64,000 nt of DNA from Streptomyces sp. NBC_01669 (GCF_026339735.1 NZ_JAPEQG010000001.1:1488001-1552000), one strand, 5' to 3'. Shown: positions 43,294 through 52,200, numbered from the stretch's first letter. Notes: generated from the sequence alone by a model not told the origin. Made by a program: numbers and translations.

Positions 43294-43958
43294 GTGATAC
43301 CGGGTGCTCAGCACTCTGGAAGGGCGCGGGTTCGCGATCCGTGACTCCTCCGGCCGCGGTTACTCGGCCGGCCCCGAGCTGGTACGGCTCGGCCGCCCGG
43401 CGGGTTTCGGCACCGCCGTCCGCGAACAACTGGGAGCCGTCCTGGACGACGCCGTACGGCGCACCGGCGAGACCGTGCAGAGCGCTGCGCTGATCGGCGA
43501 CCAGATCATCATCACCGACGGGCGCGAGTCGTCCCACCCCGTACGGGTGATGCTGGAGACGGGGCGCACGCAGCCGGCGCACGCCACCTCCGGCGGCAAG
43601 CTGCTGCTCTCCCGGATGACGACGGAACAGGTCTGCTCGCTCTACCCGGAGGAGCAACTGCCGGAGGTCACCCCGCACACCCTCACCACCCGTTCCGCGC
43701 TGCTTGCGGAACTCGACGGGATCCGCGAGCGCGGGTATGCGCTCAGCCGCGGGGAGTCGGTGTGGGGCATGCACTCCGTAGCCGTGCCACTGGCCGGCTC
43801 CAGCCGGCCAGTGGCTCGCCCTGATGGCGTCGGCGCCCGCCGACCACAGCGACGAAGCCGCACTCGTCCGCCGGGCCGAAGAACTGCGGCAGTCCGCGTC
43901 GCTGCTCGGGCCGGCGCCCGGCGGAGCCCGTGCCGACCGGCCCCCGCGCCACCCCTGA
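43294..43958 (+). pseudogene. IclR-family regulator, truncated and frameshifted
   Basis: From 43298 the frame reads YRVLSTLEGRGFAI and GYSAGPELVRLG, the last part of an IclR helix-turn-helix and the linker, with an in-frame TGA at 43295-43297 directly before it; the first helices are missing. The effector domain follows (ATSGGKLLLS, ERGYALSRGESVWGMHSV) until about 43800, then the frame changes: ASAPADHSDEAALVRRAEEL continues the family C-terminus to TGA 43956-43958. The shift coincides with a perfect inverted repeat (43788-43799 / 43802-43813). Confidence 0.75.
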
Positions 43959-44007
43959 CAACCGGTGGCCGTCACCCACTCGCGCGGAGCGGGGTCCGGT
44001 GCGTGGT

Positions 44008-44514
44008 TCAGCGCCGGGCCCCGCCGAGGCGTCCCTCCAGTTGGACCAGCAACTCACTGAGCTGGGAGCTGAGTTCGCCACGGGTCCGTTCGTCGAGACC
44101 GGACAGCACCGTGCGTTCGTACGCCAGTTGCCGGGGCAGCAGCTCGTCGACCAGGGCACGCCCCTCGTCGGTGAGACGGACATGCGCGACGCGGCGGTCC
44201 CGGGCATCACTGCGGCGGTCGACCAGGCCGCGCTCCTGGAGGCCCCGGAGGCGTTTGGTGACGGCGGCGCCGGAGGAAAACGTTTCCCTGGCCAGTTCAC
44301 CGGGGGTGAGTTCACGGTTGGTACGGCGCACCGCGCCGAGCAGGTCGAACTCGGCGCGGCTCAGTCCGGCGGAGCGCAGCGGGGCGTCCTCCGCCTGCTG
44401 GAGCAGGGCGGCGCAGCGGTTGATGCGCCCGATGAGTTCCATCGGTCCGGTGTCCAGCTCCGGGTTGACGGCCTGCCACTGCCGTACCACCGAGGCGACG
44501 ATGTCGTCGGTCAC
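44008..44514 (-). CDS. MarR-family regulator
   Basis: The 168-residue protein has the MarR winged-helix: EDAPLRSAGLSRAEFDLL, PGELARETFSSGAAVTKRL (recognition) and DRRSDARDRRVAHVRLTDEG (wing). GTG 44512-44514 overlaps the stop of the upstream exporter gene (GTGA), so it is translated with it. It likely represses the FUSC exporter operon in response to a phenolic compound. Confidence 0.88.
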   Translation of the reverse strand: MTDDIVASVVRQWQAVNPELDTGPMELIGRINRCAALLQQAEDAPLRSAGLSRAEFDLLGAVRRTNRELTPGELARETFSSGAAVTKRLRGLQERGLVDRRSDARDRRVAHVRLTDEGRALVDELLPRQLAYERTVLSGLDERTRGELSSQLSELLVQLEGRLGGARR

Positions 44515-46205
44515 ACCGCTCCGTTCTCCTGGGCGGGGACGATCAGTCCCTGCCGTGTTGCTGTCGCCGCGAGCGTACGGTGTCCGGCCTGCTCCGCCGC
44601 GAGGACCCGCTCCTCGGGCAGGGCGCGCTGCCACCATTCGCCCGCCGCGGTGTCGCCCGCCTCGCGCAGCTCGACGAGCGATCCCGTCAGCCTGCGGCGA
44701 GCGGCGTCGAGCGCGGCAGGTGGGGGTGCCGGGGCGGCCAGGGTCTTTGCGGCGTGGGCGCGGGCCCGGTCGGTGGCGGCAAGGGCCCGCTCCAGGCGCC
44801 CGGCGGCCCGGCGATTGGTGACGGCCATGGCGGCGAGCAGTCCGACGGCGGCGCCGATGACGGTGTCCAGGACCCGGTCGCCGATGAGTTCACCGGCGGG
44901 GTGGGTGCCGCCGAACTCGATGACGAGGAGGGCCATCGGGGTCACGGCGATGGAGCCGAGCCAGTAGTTGCGGGTGATCAGTGCCTCGGCGGCGAAGTTG
45001 AAGACGAGGCAGCAGCCGATGAGCGCCAACGGCCCCGTCCGGGTGACAGGGAGGACGGCGGCGAAGACGAGCACGCCGAGGAGGTTGCCGAGGGTGCGCT
45101 GCAGGGCTCGGTTCCAGGAGAGCGTGACGTTGGCCTGGTAGAGGGAGGCGGCGGTGACGATCGCCCAGTAGGGGCGGCCGACGCCGAGGGCCATGGAGAC
45201 GTATCCGGCGAGGGCGCAGCCGATGAGGGTACGGGCGGCGATGGGCAACAGCGGGGAGCCGGGGCCGAGCGCGCGCAACAGTGCCCGGCGGGCGTCGCGG
45301 CGGCTTCCGGTCCGCCGTGCGGCGCGCTCGGCGTCGATCCCGAAGAGCTCCTCGGCGGTGCCGGGGGCGGGCGGCGGGGTGGGGACGGGTCCGCGGGCCC
45401 GGGTCTGCTCCGCCCAGGCACGCAGTCGGTCGGGGTCGGCGGTGCGGGACCCGAGGGCGGCCTCGGCGAGGGCGGCTTCGGCGTGCACGAGGAGCCGTTC
45501 CAGCGCCCGGCGTACGGGGGTGGGGCGCCCGGCGGCGAGCAGCGTCTGCCAGCCGGCGTGCACGGCGGCGGCCGCGGCGTGCCGGGTGCGGTGTCCCGGG
45601 TCGGTGGCGTATGCGGCGGCGGCGTTCAGCGCGCGGGCCGTGGCGCGGCGCTCGGGGCCCTCCCGGCGGATCAGGGCGGGACCGACGGTGACCAGCCAGG
45701 CGACCGCGCCCGCCGCCACGGTGAGCGCCAGGTGCCCGGGCACCTGGCCCAGGTGCTGCGGGGCGAAGAGGGCGGCCGAGGTGACGAACGTGAAGATCAC
45801 ATGCCCGGGAGGCCCGATGCGGGTGGCGTCGCAGAGCGCCTTCTGCCCGGCCGCGAGGAGTGCGCCGACGGCGATCAGTACGGCTGTCGAGTCGGTGAGC
45901 GAGGCCGCGACCAGGGAGATCGCAAAGCCGACGAGCATGCCGAGGACGACTGCGGCGACGGTGCGGGCGCGGCGGGCGTACGGGAGGCTGTGGCCGTACA
46001 GCGCACAGAGCGAACCGGCCATCGTGTACATGACGAGGTCGAGCCGGCCGAAGGCGAAGAGCACCAGGTTCGGCACGGCGGAAGCGACCACCACGCTCAG
46101 CGCCGGCTTGAACCACATGTCCGAGGGGCGGGCCAGGCGCAGGGCGGGGGCCAGCGGAAGTCTACGGACGGAGGGCTGCCGGGTTCGCATGGTCGTATCA
46201 CTCAC
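44511..46205 (-). CDS. FUSC-family aromatic acid exporter-like membrane protein
   Basis: The 564-residue protein has two blocks of hydrophobic helices (about residues 30-170 and 330-460) separated by a soluble Ala/Arg-rich region, the layout of the FUSC/aromatic acid exporter (AaeB-like) family. Conserved pieces are GYVSMALGVGRPYWAIVTAA and SLYQANVTLSWNRALQRTLGN in the second block. Such proteins export aromatic acids and other xenobiotics. GTG 46203-46205; ATG at 46188-46190 is an alternative. It leads an operon with the MarR gene and sits beside a decayed protocatechuate cluster. Confidence 0.88.
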   Translation of the reverse strand: MSDTTMRTRQPSVRRLPLAPALRLARPSDMWFKPALSVVVASAVPNLVLFAFGRLDLVMYTMAGSLCALYGHSLPYARRARTVAAVVLGMLVGFAISLVAASLTDSTAVLIAVGALLAAGQKALCDATRIGPPGHVIFTFVTSAALFAPQHLGQVPGHLALTVAAGAVAWLVTVGPALIRREGPERRATARALNAAAAYATDPGHRTRHAAAAAVHAGWQTLLAAGRPTPVRRALERLLVHAEAALAEAALGSRTADPDRLRAWAEQTRARGPVPTPPPAPGTAEELFGIDAERAARRTGSRRDARRALLRALGPGSPLLPIAARTLIGCALAGYVSMALGVGRPYWAIVTAASLYQANVTLSWNRALQRTLGNLLGVLVFAAVLPVTRTGPLALIGCCLVFNFAAEALITRNYWLGSIAVTPMALLVIEFGGTHPAGELIGDRVLDTVIGAAVGLLAAMAVTNRRAAGRLERALAATDRARAHAAKTLAAPAPPPAALDAARRRLTGSLVELREAGDTAAGEWWQRALPEERVLAAEQAGHRTLAATATRQGLIVPAQENGAV

Positions 46206-46352
46206 GCAAACATCTTAGCAGGTATTACACCCGTAAAACACTTCTCCCCGACCACGGGCCGTCGCCCGGATGGCCCGGCTCCCCGGCCGGTCGTAGGTTG
46301 CGGGAAGACCCGCACACGCGCGCGTCCCCGGAAGAGAAACACAGGGAACGGA

Positions 46353-46529
46353 ATGAAGCTCTCCGAAGCGGTGCCCGGCGGTCCCTGCTGGATCGAGCCG
46401 AGCACCCCGGACATCCCGGCGGCCACATCGTTCTGCACGGCGCTCTTCGGCCGGCGGTCCGAGGCCGATCCGCGCGAGGAGGCCGGCGGCTGCACGATGG
46501 CGCACCTCGGCGCCGCGCGGGTCCGCCGC
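46353..46529 (+). pseudogene. VOC/glyoxalase-type protein, N-terminal fragment
   Basis: Starting from ATG 46353, about 57 residues match the first beta-alpha-beta unit of vicinal-oxygen-chelate proteins (PCWIEPSTPDIPAATSFCTA and ADPREEAGGCTMAHLG). The family similarity stops at about 46525, next to an 18-bp repeat (46530-46547) that recurs at 49251-49268. The rest of the gene is gone. Confidence 0.6.
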
Positions 46530-46547
46530 CCTCAGAGCCTGTCGGGT
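46530..46547 (+). repeat. 18-bp direct repeat, left copy
   Basis: CCTCAGAGCCTGTCGGGT is identical to 49251-49268 in the same orientation. It lies exactly where the VOC gene is cut off, as expected for the end of a lost insertion sequence or a recombination point. Confidence 0.7.
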
Positions 46548-46560
46548 ACGCCCGAAGACG

Positions 46561-46911
46561 TCAGAGGCCGGATGTTCCGGCGCCGAGGGGCTCCTCAGGA
46601 TTACGCAGCCCTTCGGCCGCGCCCGAGACCCGGCGCAGCAGATCGAAGAAGACAGCCTGCTCCTCGGCCGAGAGCGGGCCCAGGAAGACCTGGTTCATCC
46701 CGGCCGCCCGCAGGGAGATCCTGCGGTGGGTGCGCGCCCCGTCCTCGGTGAGCTGCAGCAGGGAGCGGCGGCCGTCCTGCGGGTCGCGGACCTTGTCCAG
46801 CAGCCCGCGCCGCGAAAGTCTGCTGATGACCTCGGCGATGGTGGAGCGGTCGAGTCCGACCCGCTCCCCCACCGTGCGCTGATCGAGGCCGGGCTCGGCG
46901 ATCAGGCAGGT
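46561..46911 (-). pseudogene. MarR-family regulator, C-terminal two thirds
   Basis: The minus-strand frame matches MarR proteins from EPGLDQRTVGERVGLDRSTI (recognition helix) through SRRGLLDKVRDPQDGRRSLL (wing) to the dimerisation helices and a TGA at 46561-46563. Upstream of about 46911 the frame is just antisense of plus-strand remnants; the N-terminal helices are missing. In S. coelicolor a MarR protein (PcaV) controls the pca genes, and this may be its relic. Confidence 0.6.
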
Positions 46912-47016
46912 CCGGGCGCCACCGACTGGGATCTGCGCACCGCCGACACGATCGGCACCACCGCGCCGCCCGCGCCCCAGGGGCTCACCGCGCTGCGCGC
47001 CCTCGAGGCCGCATGA
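46912..47016 (+). other. Unassigned C-terminal coding remnant
   Basis: A plus-strand frame ending at TGA 47014-47016 gives GATDWDLRTADTIGTTAPPA and an Ala-rich end. It reads like the C-terminus of a real protein cut at 46911, but I cannot name it. Its stop overlaps the ATG used for the PcaG fragment. Confidence 0.3.
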
Positions 47017-47237
47017 CCCGAGCGTCCGACGCCCCCCGCGGGCTGCTCCACCACCTGTACACCCGGATCTGTCTGCGGGCTGCGGACGGCACCGTGCCCG
47101 CCGGTGACCCGTTGCTGGAGTCGCTGGACGCGGAGCGCCGGGCCACACTGATCGCGACGCCCACCGACCGGCGCACCCACCGGTGCGACATCCATCTGCA
47201 GGGCGTCGGCGAAACGGTCTTCCTGGAGTTCACGTGA
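47013..47237 (+). pseudogene. pcaG: Protocatechuate 3,4-dioxygenase alpha subunit, C-terminal fragment
   Basis: About 74 residues match the end of PcaG: PRGLLHHLYTRICL, SLDAERRATLIATP and DIHLQGVGETVFLEF. The N-terminal two thirds, including the beta-sandwich start, are absent, and no pcaH is present. The stop at 47235-47237 overlaps the pcaB start (GTGA), preserving the operon junction. Cannot make an active dioxygenase. Confidence 0.7.
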
Positions 47238-48585
47238 CGTACGAGAACGATGCCGGTCTGCTCGCCCCCGGGCGGGCCGGCTCCCCCGCCGAGACCAGCA
47301 CCGACGATCGCGCCGTCCTGCAGGCGATGCTCGACGCCGAGGCGGCGCTGACCCGCGCCCAGTCCGTATGCGGGCTCGCCCCGGCGGAGGCCGGGCGGGC
47401 GGTCACGCAGGCGGCGGACGCCGACCGCTTCGACGTAAGGGATCTGGCGCTCCGGGCGCGCTCCGGCGGCAACCCGGTCATCCCCTGGTCACCGACCTCG
47501 CGGCGGCGGTGCCCGAGGAGGTGCGGCCGTATGTGCACCGGGGTGCGACCAGCCAGGACATCCTGGACACTGCGGCAATGCTCGTCGCCTCGCGCACACT
47601 GGCCGGGGTGCTCGACGATCTGATGCGGATGGCGGACGAGCTGGCGCGGCACTCCGCCGCGCACCGCAACACACCGATGGCGGGCCGTACGCTCACGCAA
47701 CACGCCGTGCCGACCACATTCGGGCTCAAGGTCGCCGGGTGGCGTGCGCTGATCCTCGACGCACGGGACCGGCTGGCTTCCGTACGGGATTCCCTCCCCG
47801 CCCAACTCGGGGGTGCGGCGGGAACCCTGGCCGCCTTCTCCGCCTTCTCCTTCGAGGAGAAGAGCGTGGACGGACTCGCCCTCGTCGCCGCGTACGCACG
47901 CGAACTCGGACTGGTGGAGCCGGTGTTGCCCTGGCACACCCTGCGCACCCCGGTCGCCGATCTCGCCGGCGCGCTCGCCTTCACCGCGGGCGCGCTCGGC
48001 AAGACAGCGGCCGATGTGCTCACGCTGTCCCGTACCGAGATCGGCGAGGTCGAGGAGGGCCGGCTCGGGGGTTCGTCCGCCATGCCGCACAAGGCGAATC
48101 CCGTGCGCGCCACGCTGATCGCGGCCGCCGCCCGCCGGGCGCCCGGCCTGGCGGCCACGCTGTACGGCTCGCTGGCCGCCGAGGACGAGCGGCCCGCCGG
48201 GGCGTGGCACGCCGAGTGGGAGCCGCTGCGCGATCTTCTGCGGCTCGTCGGCGGCGCCGCGCGGGACGGCGCCGAACTCTCGGCGGGGCTGCGGATCGTC
48301 CCGTACGCCATGCTGGAGAACCTCCACCTCACCGACGGTCTGATCGTCTCGGAGCGGCTGGCCGCCGCCTTTGCCGAACGCATCGGCCGGGCCCGCGCCA
48401 GGGACGTCCTGGCGGGCGCGGCGGACCGGGCCCGGTCCGAGACGACCGACCTCTCCGATGTGCTCTTCGACGTCCTGGACGAGGAGCCGGAGCTCGCCGG
48501 TCTCGATCTGGCCGAACTGACCGACCCCGCCCGGTACACCGGATCCGCGGGCCCCCTCACCGACCGCGCACTGGACCGCCGATGA
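47234..48585 (+). pseudogene. pcaB: 3-carboxy-cis,cis-muconate cycloisomerase, frameshifted
   Basis: PcaB lactonises carboxymuconate in the protocatechuate branch. The first frame from GTG 47234 gives DDRAVLQAMLDAEAALTRAQ and GGNPVIP; then a one-base loss in the CCCC run at 47482-47485 shifts the frame, and the rest (LVTDLAAAVPEEVRPY, GATSQDILDTAAML, fumarase-superfamily signature GGSSAMPHKANPVRATL) runs in the second frame to 48585. Apart from this single lesion the gene looks complete (about 450 codons). It is either recently broken or a sequencing error; surrounding lesions favour decay. Confidence 0.82.
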
Positions 48586-49247
48586 CTTCCCCGCCCGACC
48601 GCCTTCTGCACCACCGCACGGAGGGTCCGGCCGCTGCTCCCCCGCTGCTGCTCGGCCCCTCGCTGGGTACGTCGACCGGGCTCTGGGACGCCGTCGCGCC
48701 CGACCTCTCCACCGCCCACCGGGTCGTACGGTGGGATCTGCCCGGACACGGCGGATCGGCCGCGGACCTGATCGGGCCGGGTGCGACGGTCGCCGATCTT
48801 GCCGCGCTGGTGATCGGTTGGCCGACTCGCTGTCCCTGGACCGGTTCTCGTACGCGGGGTGTCGCTGGGCGGCGCGGTCGGCCTCTGGCTCGCCGTGCAC
48901 CACCGGGAGCGCATCGACCGGCTCGCCGTCGTCTGCTCCTCCGCGCGCTTCGGCGAGCCCGGGCCGTGGCAGGAGCGGGCGGCGCTGGTCCGGCGGGACG
49001 GACTCGCCCCGGTCGCGACCGGGGCCGCGGCGCGCTGGTTCACACTCGGCTTCACCGCCCCGGAACTGCGATGCATGTCCGGGCGGCACTGCGCAACGGT
49101 CTGACACCGGAAGAGATCGGCGCGGCACTGCTGCAGACCGGGGTCTACTGCGGTGTGCCCGCCGCGAATTCGGCGTTCGCGGTGGCCCGCCGGGTCCTGG
49201 AGGAGATACAGGAGACCGACCGGCCGGACGCCTCTCTGCCGAACTGA
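48582..49247 (+). pseudogene. pcaL: PcaD-PcaC (PcaL) fusion, frameshifted and internally deleted
   Basis: The gene begins as a beta-ketoadipate enol-lactone hydrolase (LLLGPSLGTSTGLWDAV, WDLPGHGGS). Two frame changes follow, near 48820 (LADSLSLDRFSYAG appears in another frame) and near 48855 (VSLGGAVGLWLAV, the nucleophile elbow, in the third). At about 49070 the hydrolase is joined to the C-terminus of 4-carboxymuconolactone decarboxylase (HVRAALRNGLTPEEIG, GVPAANSAFAVARRV) with the lid of PcaD and the N-terminus of PcaC deleted. It overlaps pcaB as ATGA. Confidence 0.8.
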
Positions 49248-49250
49248 CCG

Positions 49251-49268
49251 CCTCAGAGCCTGTCGGGT
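49251..49268 (+). repeat. 18-bp direct repeat, right copy
   Basis: CCTCAGAGCCTGTCGGGT matches 46530-46547 exactly. It lies 4 bp after the pcaL remnant stop, so the two copies bracket the MarR/pca remnants. The sequences beyond each copy are only partly similar. Confidence 0.7.
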
Positions 49269-49335
49269 GACCTCTGATCGCCGGGCCGGAGAACATCCGA
49301 CGTGGGGCAGCGCCGTCCGACGGCATGCGTACACG

Positions 49336-49371
49336 CCTGCGCCCCCGTACGTGAACGTACGGGGGCGCAGG
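49336..49371. terminator. Strong hairpin terminator
   Basis: CCTGCGCCCCCGTACG (49336-49351) and its complement (49356-49371) form a perfect 16-bp stem capped by TGAA. It lies 24 bp past the minus-strand scramblase-like gene. Confidence 0.75.
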
Positions 49372-49394
49372 CTGCTGCGTACGACAGGATTCCG

Positions 49395-50243
49395 TCAGCC
49401 GAGGCCGCGGGCGTCCTGCTTCAGGGCCGTGTCCACGGTCAGGGCCGTCGCCACGACGAGGCTGAGCAGCGGTTCGGGCAGCTGATAGTGGATCTGCAGC
49501 ACGTAGTTGTCCGCCGTCGTGAACATCGTCTTCGCGAGGCCTTCCCAGGTCTTGGTGATCCGGGCGATCTCGGCGTCGTTGTGGTCGACGATCGCGAAGT
49601 TCCAGGCGCGCCAGTTCTCCGCCTTGATGGCACCGATCTGCTGACCGTCCACCATGATGGCGAAGTTGATCTTGCCTATGGCGTTCTGCTGCACGATCTC
49701 GCCGACCGGCTGCCCGTCCGGGCGCTGCACGATGACCCGGGACTTGATGAACTTCGCCGGCCGGGTCAGCAGCAGCTGCGGCTGCCCGTACGCGTCACGG
49801 ATCTCCAGCTTGTGGGTCAGATACTGATCGATGCTGGAGACGAACCGCAACACCTTGCGCAGCGCGCTCTGGCCGACCTGGATGACCGAGCCGATCGTGT
49901 TGCCCTGCTGGTCGAAGACGCGGTACTCGTTCGTCACCTCGATCAGCTTGGCCTTCTGGTTCACGACCAGGACCTGCTGATTGAAGAGCGTGGCGCCGCC
50001 GGGAGCGATGCCCTGCTGCTGAGGGGCGGCCTGCTGGTGCTGGGGGGCCGCCTGCTGGTGGGGCATCTGGAACTGAGCGGGAGCCTGCGCGGGCGCCTGG
50101 GGCTGAGCGGTAGCCTGGGGCTGCTGTCCGCCGGCCGGGTTCGTGTGCTCGGTCCACTGGGAACCGTCCCAGTAGCGCAGCAACTGGGGCGCGCCGTGCG
50201 GATCCGGATACCAGCCCGCAGATACGTTCGAGTGCGTTGTCAC
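49395..50243 (-). CDS. Phospholipid scramblase/LURP-like protein with DUF2510
   Basis: The 282-residue protein starts with a DUF2510 WYPDP module (AGWYPDPHGAPQLLRYWDG, about residues 9-27), continues with a Gln/Pro/Ala-rich linker of about 55 residues, and ends with a scramblase-type (LOR) beta-barrel: FNQQVLVVNQKAKLIEVTNE, IEVTNEYRVFD and a terminal hydrophobic helix. Streptomyces has several DUF2510 proteins of unknown function, often membrane-associated. GTG 50241-50243. Divergent from the small membrane protein at 50347. Confidence 0.88.
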   Translation of the reverse strand: MTTHSNVSAGWYPDPHGAPQLLRYWDGSQWTEHTNPAGGQQPQATAQPQAPAQAPAQFQMPHQQAAPQHQQAAPQQQGIAPGGATLFNQQVLVVNQKAKLIEVTNEYRVFDQQGNTIGSVIQVGQSALRKVLRFVSSIDQYLTHKLEIRDAYGQPQLLLTRPAKFIKSRVIVQRPDGQPVGEIVQQNAIGKINFAIMVDGQQIGAIKAENWRAWNFAIVDHNDAEIARITKTWEGLAKTMFTTADNYVLQIHYQLPEPLLSLVVATALTVDTALKQDARGLG

Positions 50244-50346
50244 CGGGGCACACTATCCCGCCGATCCGACAGGGCAAGCCCCATCCGTCACATTAATAGC
50301 ATCCCCACACTCGTTGAAACTTCACACACCGCGTACGATGTCGGGG

Positions 50347-50781
50347 ATGACCAGACTCAGTGAACGGACCGACCGACGACGGGACGGCGCCCGCGCGTCG
50401 GCCGTTCTCGGCTGGCTGCTCATCCTGCTGGCCATGGTCTCGTGCTGTTCGCTCGCCGAGACGGGCGCGGCCGCCCACCACACCACGGTCCGAACCGCGA
50501 CCGCGGCCGCGACTCCTGCCCTGACTCCGCCCCCGGCCTCCGCCGCGCGGATCGTCGTGGTCGTCGCACCGGACGACCGGGGCGTCAGCAGTTCCTGCCA
50601 CGGTCTCTCGGAGCACGCGACACCCGTCGTGCTGCCCGCCCAGGCCGCACCTGTCGCACTCCCCGGCTCTGCGGTCACCGCTCCGGCCGGCCGGCTCGCC
50701 GGCGCCGCCGGTATCCGCGGCCCCTCCAACGACGCCGTGGGCGCCGTCGACCATCTCCGCCTTCAGGTTCAACGGATCTAG
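50347..50781 (+). CDS. Small membrane or secreted protein, unknown
   Basis: The roughly 144-residue protein has one hydrophobic N-terminal segment (AVLGWLLILLAMVSCC, about residues 18-33) followed by an Ala/Thr/Pro-rich region and two Cys. No domain is known. ATG 50347 or the in-frame ATG at 50338 could be used; neither has a strong ribosome site. It lies 65 bp before the DUF3105-DUF305 pair and may share its promoter. Confidence 0.6.
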   Translation: MTRLSERTDRRRDGARASAVLGWLLILLAMVSCCSLAETGAAAHHTTVRTATAAATPALTPPPASAARIVVVVAPDDRGVSSSCHGLSEHATPVVLPAQAAPVALPGSAVTAPAGRLAGAAGIRGPSNDAVGAVDHLRLQVQRI

Positions 50782-50845
50782 AAGCAGGGCCCCTTCTCCC
50801 GCCCTGCCCTCTTTCCGTACATCGTCTTGAACCCGAGGACTCTCC

Positions 50846-51496
50846 ATGGCTTCCGCCAAGAAGCAGAACACCCCTGCCGCCGCGCGCCGCGCCAAGCTCG
50901 AGGAGGCCCGCCGCAAGGAGCGGGCCCGCGAGCGCAGGAACCGCATCATCACCATCTCCGCCTCCGTCGCCGTCGTCGCCGCACTCGTCGCGGGCGGCGG
51001 CTATCTGATGTCAGCAGCCGACAAGCAGGACCAGGCCGAGGAGAAGGCCAAGTCCTCCCCCGTCCAGGGCGAGCGGAGCTGGGACAAGCTCACCCAGAAC
51101 CATGTCGAGAAGCCGGTCGACTACCCGATGAACCCGCCTGTCGGCGGCGACCACAACCCGGTCTGGATGAACTGCGACGCCGACGTCTACACCGAAGCGA
51201 TCCCGAACGAGAACGCCGTCCACTCGCTGGAGCACGGCGCGGTCTGGGTCACGTACAACGACAAGGCGCAGCCCGCCGACATCAAGAAGCTCGCGGACCG
51301 CGTCGCCAAGACCCCGTACTCCCTCATGAGTCCCGTGAAGGACCAGGACGCCCCGCTGATCCTCAGTGCCTGGGGCAAGCAGGTCACGGTGAAGAGCGCG
51401 ACCGACGCACGCGTGGCGCAGTTCTTCACCAAGTACGTCCAGGGTCCGCAGACACCGGAGCCGGGCGCCGCCTGCACCGGCGGGATCGCCAAGTGA
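50846..51496 (+). CDS. DUF3105 membrane-anchored protein
   Basis: The 216-residue protein has a charged coiled N-terminus (AKLEEARRKERARERRNR), one transmembrane segment (about residues 34-55) and an extracellular DUF3105 domain with PVGGDHNPVWMNCDADVY, NAVHSLEHGAVWVTY and a C-terminal Cys. The His/Cys-rich pattern suggests metal binding. In actinobacteria it is commonly paired with a DUF305 protein, here overlapped by GTGA, and linked to copper or metal handling by context only. Confidence 0.9.
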   Translation: MASAKKQNTPAAARRAKLEEARRKERARERRNRIITISASVAVVAALVAGGGYLMSAADKQDQAEEKAKSSPVQGERSWDKLTQNHVEKPVDYPMNPPVGGDHNPVWMNCDADVYTEAIPNENAVHSLEHGAVWVTYNDKAQPADIKKLADRVAKTPYSLMSPVKDQDAPLILSAWGKQVTVKSATDARVAQFFTKYVQGPQTPEPGAACTGGIAK

Positions 51497-52143
51497 CGTC
51501 CTCGGTCCGCGCGCTGCGGCCGATGGTGCTGGCGGGTGCTGCGGTACTGCTGCTGGCGCTGGGGCTGGTGGCACTCATGCTCGTACGGCCGTCCGCGTCG
51601 TCCGCCCCCCAGGGGGCGGCCCGGTCGGCCGTGCCCGCGGAGACGTCGGTCGATGTGGGGTTCGCGCGCGACATGTCGATCCACCATCAGCAGGCGGTCG
51701 AGATGTCGTTCATCGTCCGTGACCGGACGTCCGACGAGAACGTGCGGCGGCTCGCGTACGACATCATCAACACCCAGGCCAATCAGCGCGGCATGATGCT
51801 CGGCTGGCTGGAGATGTGGGGCCGTGCCAAGAGCTCCGGCCGCCCCCCGATGGAGTGGATGGGCCACACCGTCGCCCCCAGGGGCGATGGTTCGCTGATG
51901 CCGGGCATGGCGACCGACACCGAGCTGGACGCGCTGCGGGCGGCGAAGGGCAAGGACGCCGAGGTCCGGTTCCTCCGGCTGATGACCATGCACCACCGGG
52001 CCGGCGCGGAGATGGCGCAGGCGGCGGCCGACGCGGCAGGCACGGACGAGATCAGGAACCTGGCGGCGGGCATGGTCCTGGGCCAGCAGCCGGAGATCAG
52101 GCTGATGGCCGACATGCTGAAGGAGCGGGGCGCCACGGCATGA
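51493..52143 (+). CDS. DUF305 exported protein
   Basis: The 216-residue protein has an N-terminal signal/anchor (VLLLALGLVALMLV) and two DUF305 ferritin-like four-helix repeats: FARDMSIHHQQAVEMSF and LMTMHHRAGAEMAQAAAD, each with the HHxxAxEM metal motif. Such proteins bind metals outside the membrane. GTG 51493-51495 overlaps the DUF3105 stop, so the two are made together. Confidence 0.92.
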   Translation: MTSSVRALRPMVLAGAAVLLLALGLVALMLVRPSASSAPQGAARSAVPAETSVDVGFARDMSIHHQQAVEMSFIVRDRTSDENVRRLAYDIINTQANQRGMMLGWLEMWGRAKSSGRPPMEWMGHTVAPRGDGSLMPGMATDTELDALRAAKGKDAEVRFLRLMTMHHRAGAEMAQAAADAAGTDEIRNLAAGMVLGQQPEIRLMADMLKERGATA

Positions 52144-52152
52144 GCCGGCGGT

Positions 52153-52200
52153 CCGGGGCGTGGTGGTCCCGTACCTGCGTACGCGGCCACCACGCCCCGG
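52153..52200. terminator. Terminator hairpin after DUF305
   Basis: CCGGGGCGTGGTGG (52153-52166) pairs perfectly with CCACCACGCCCCGG (52187-52200), 14 bp, 20-nt loop. The following 240 bases to the ROK gene show no gene. Confidence 0.7.

Noticed and set aside
47478..49334. Minus-strand 618-codon frame opposite the pca genes
   Set aside because: Ser/Arg/Pro-rich shadow translation; the plus strand carries recognisable PcaB and PcaD/PcaC sequence.
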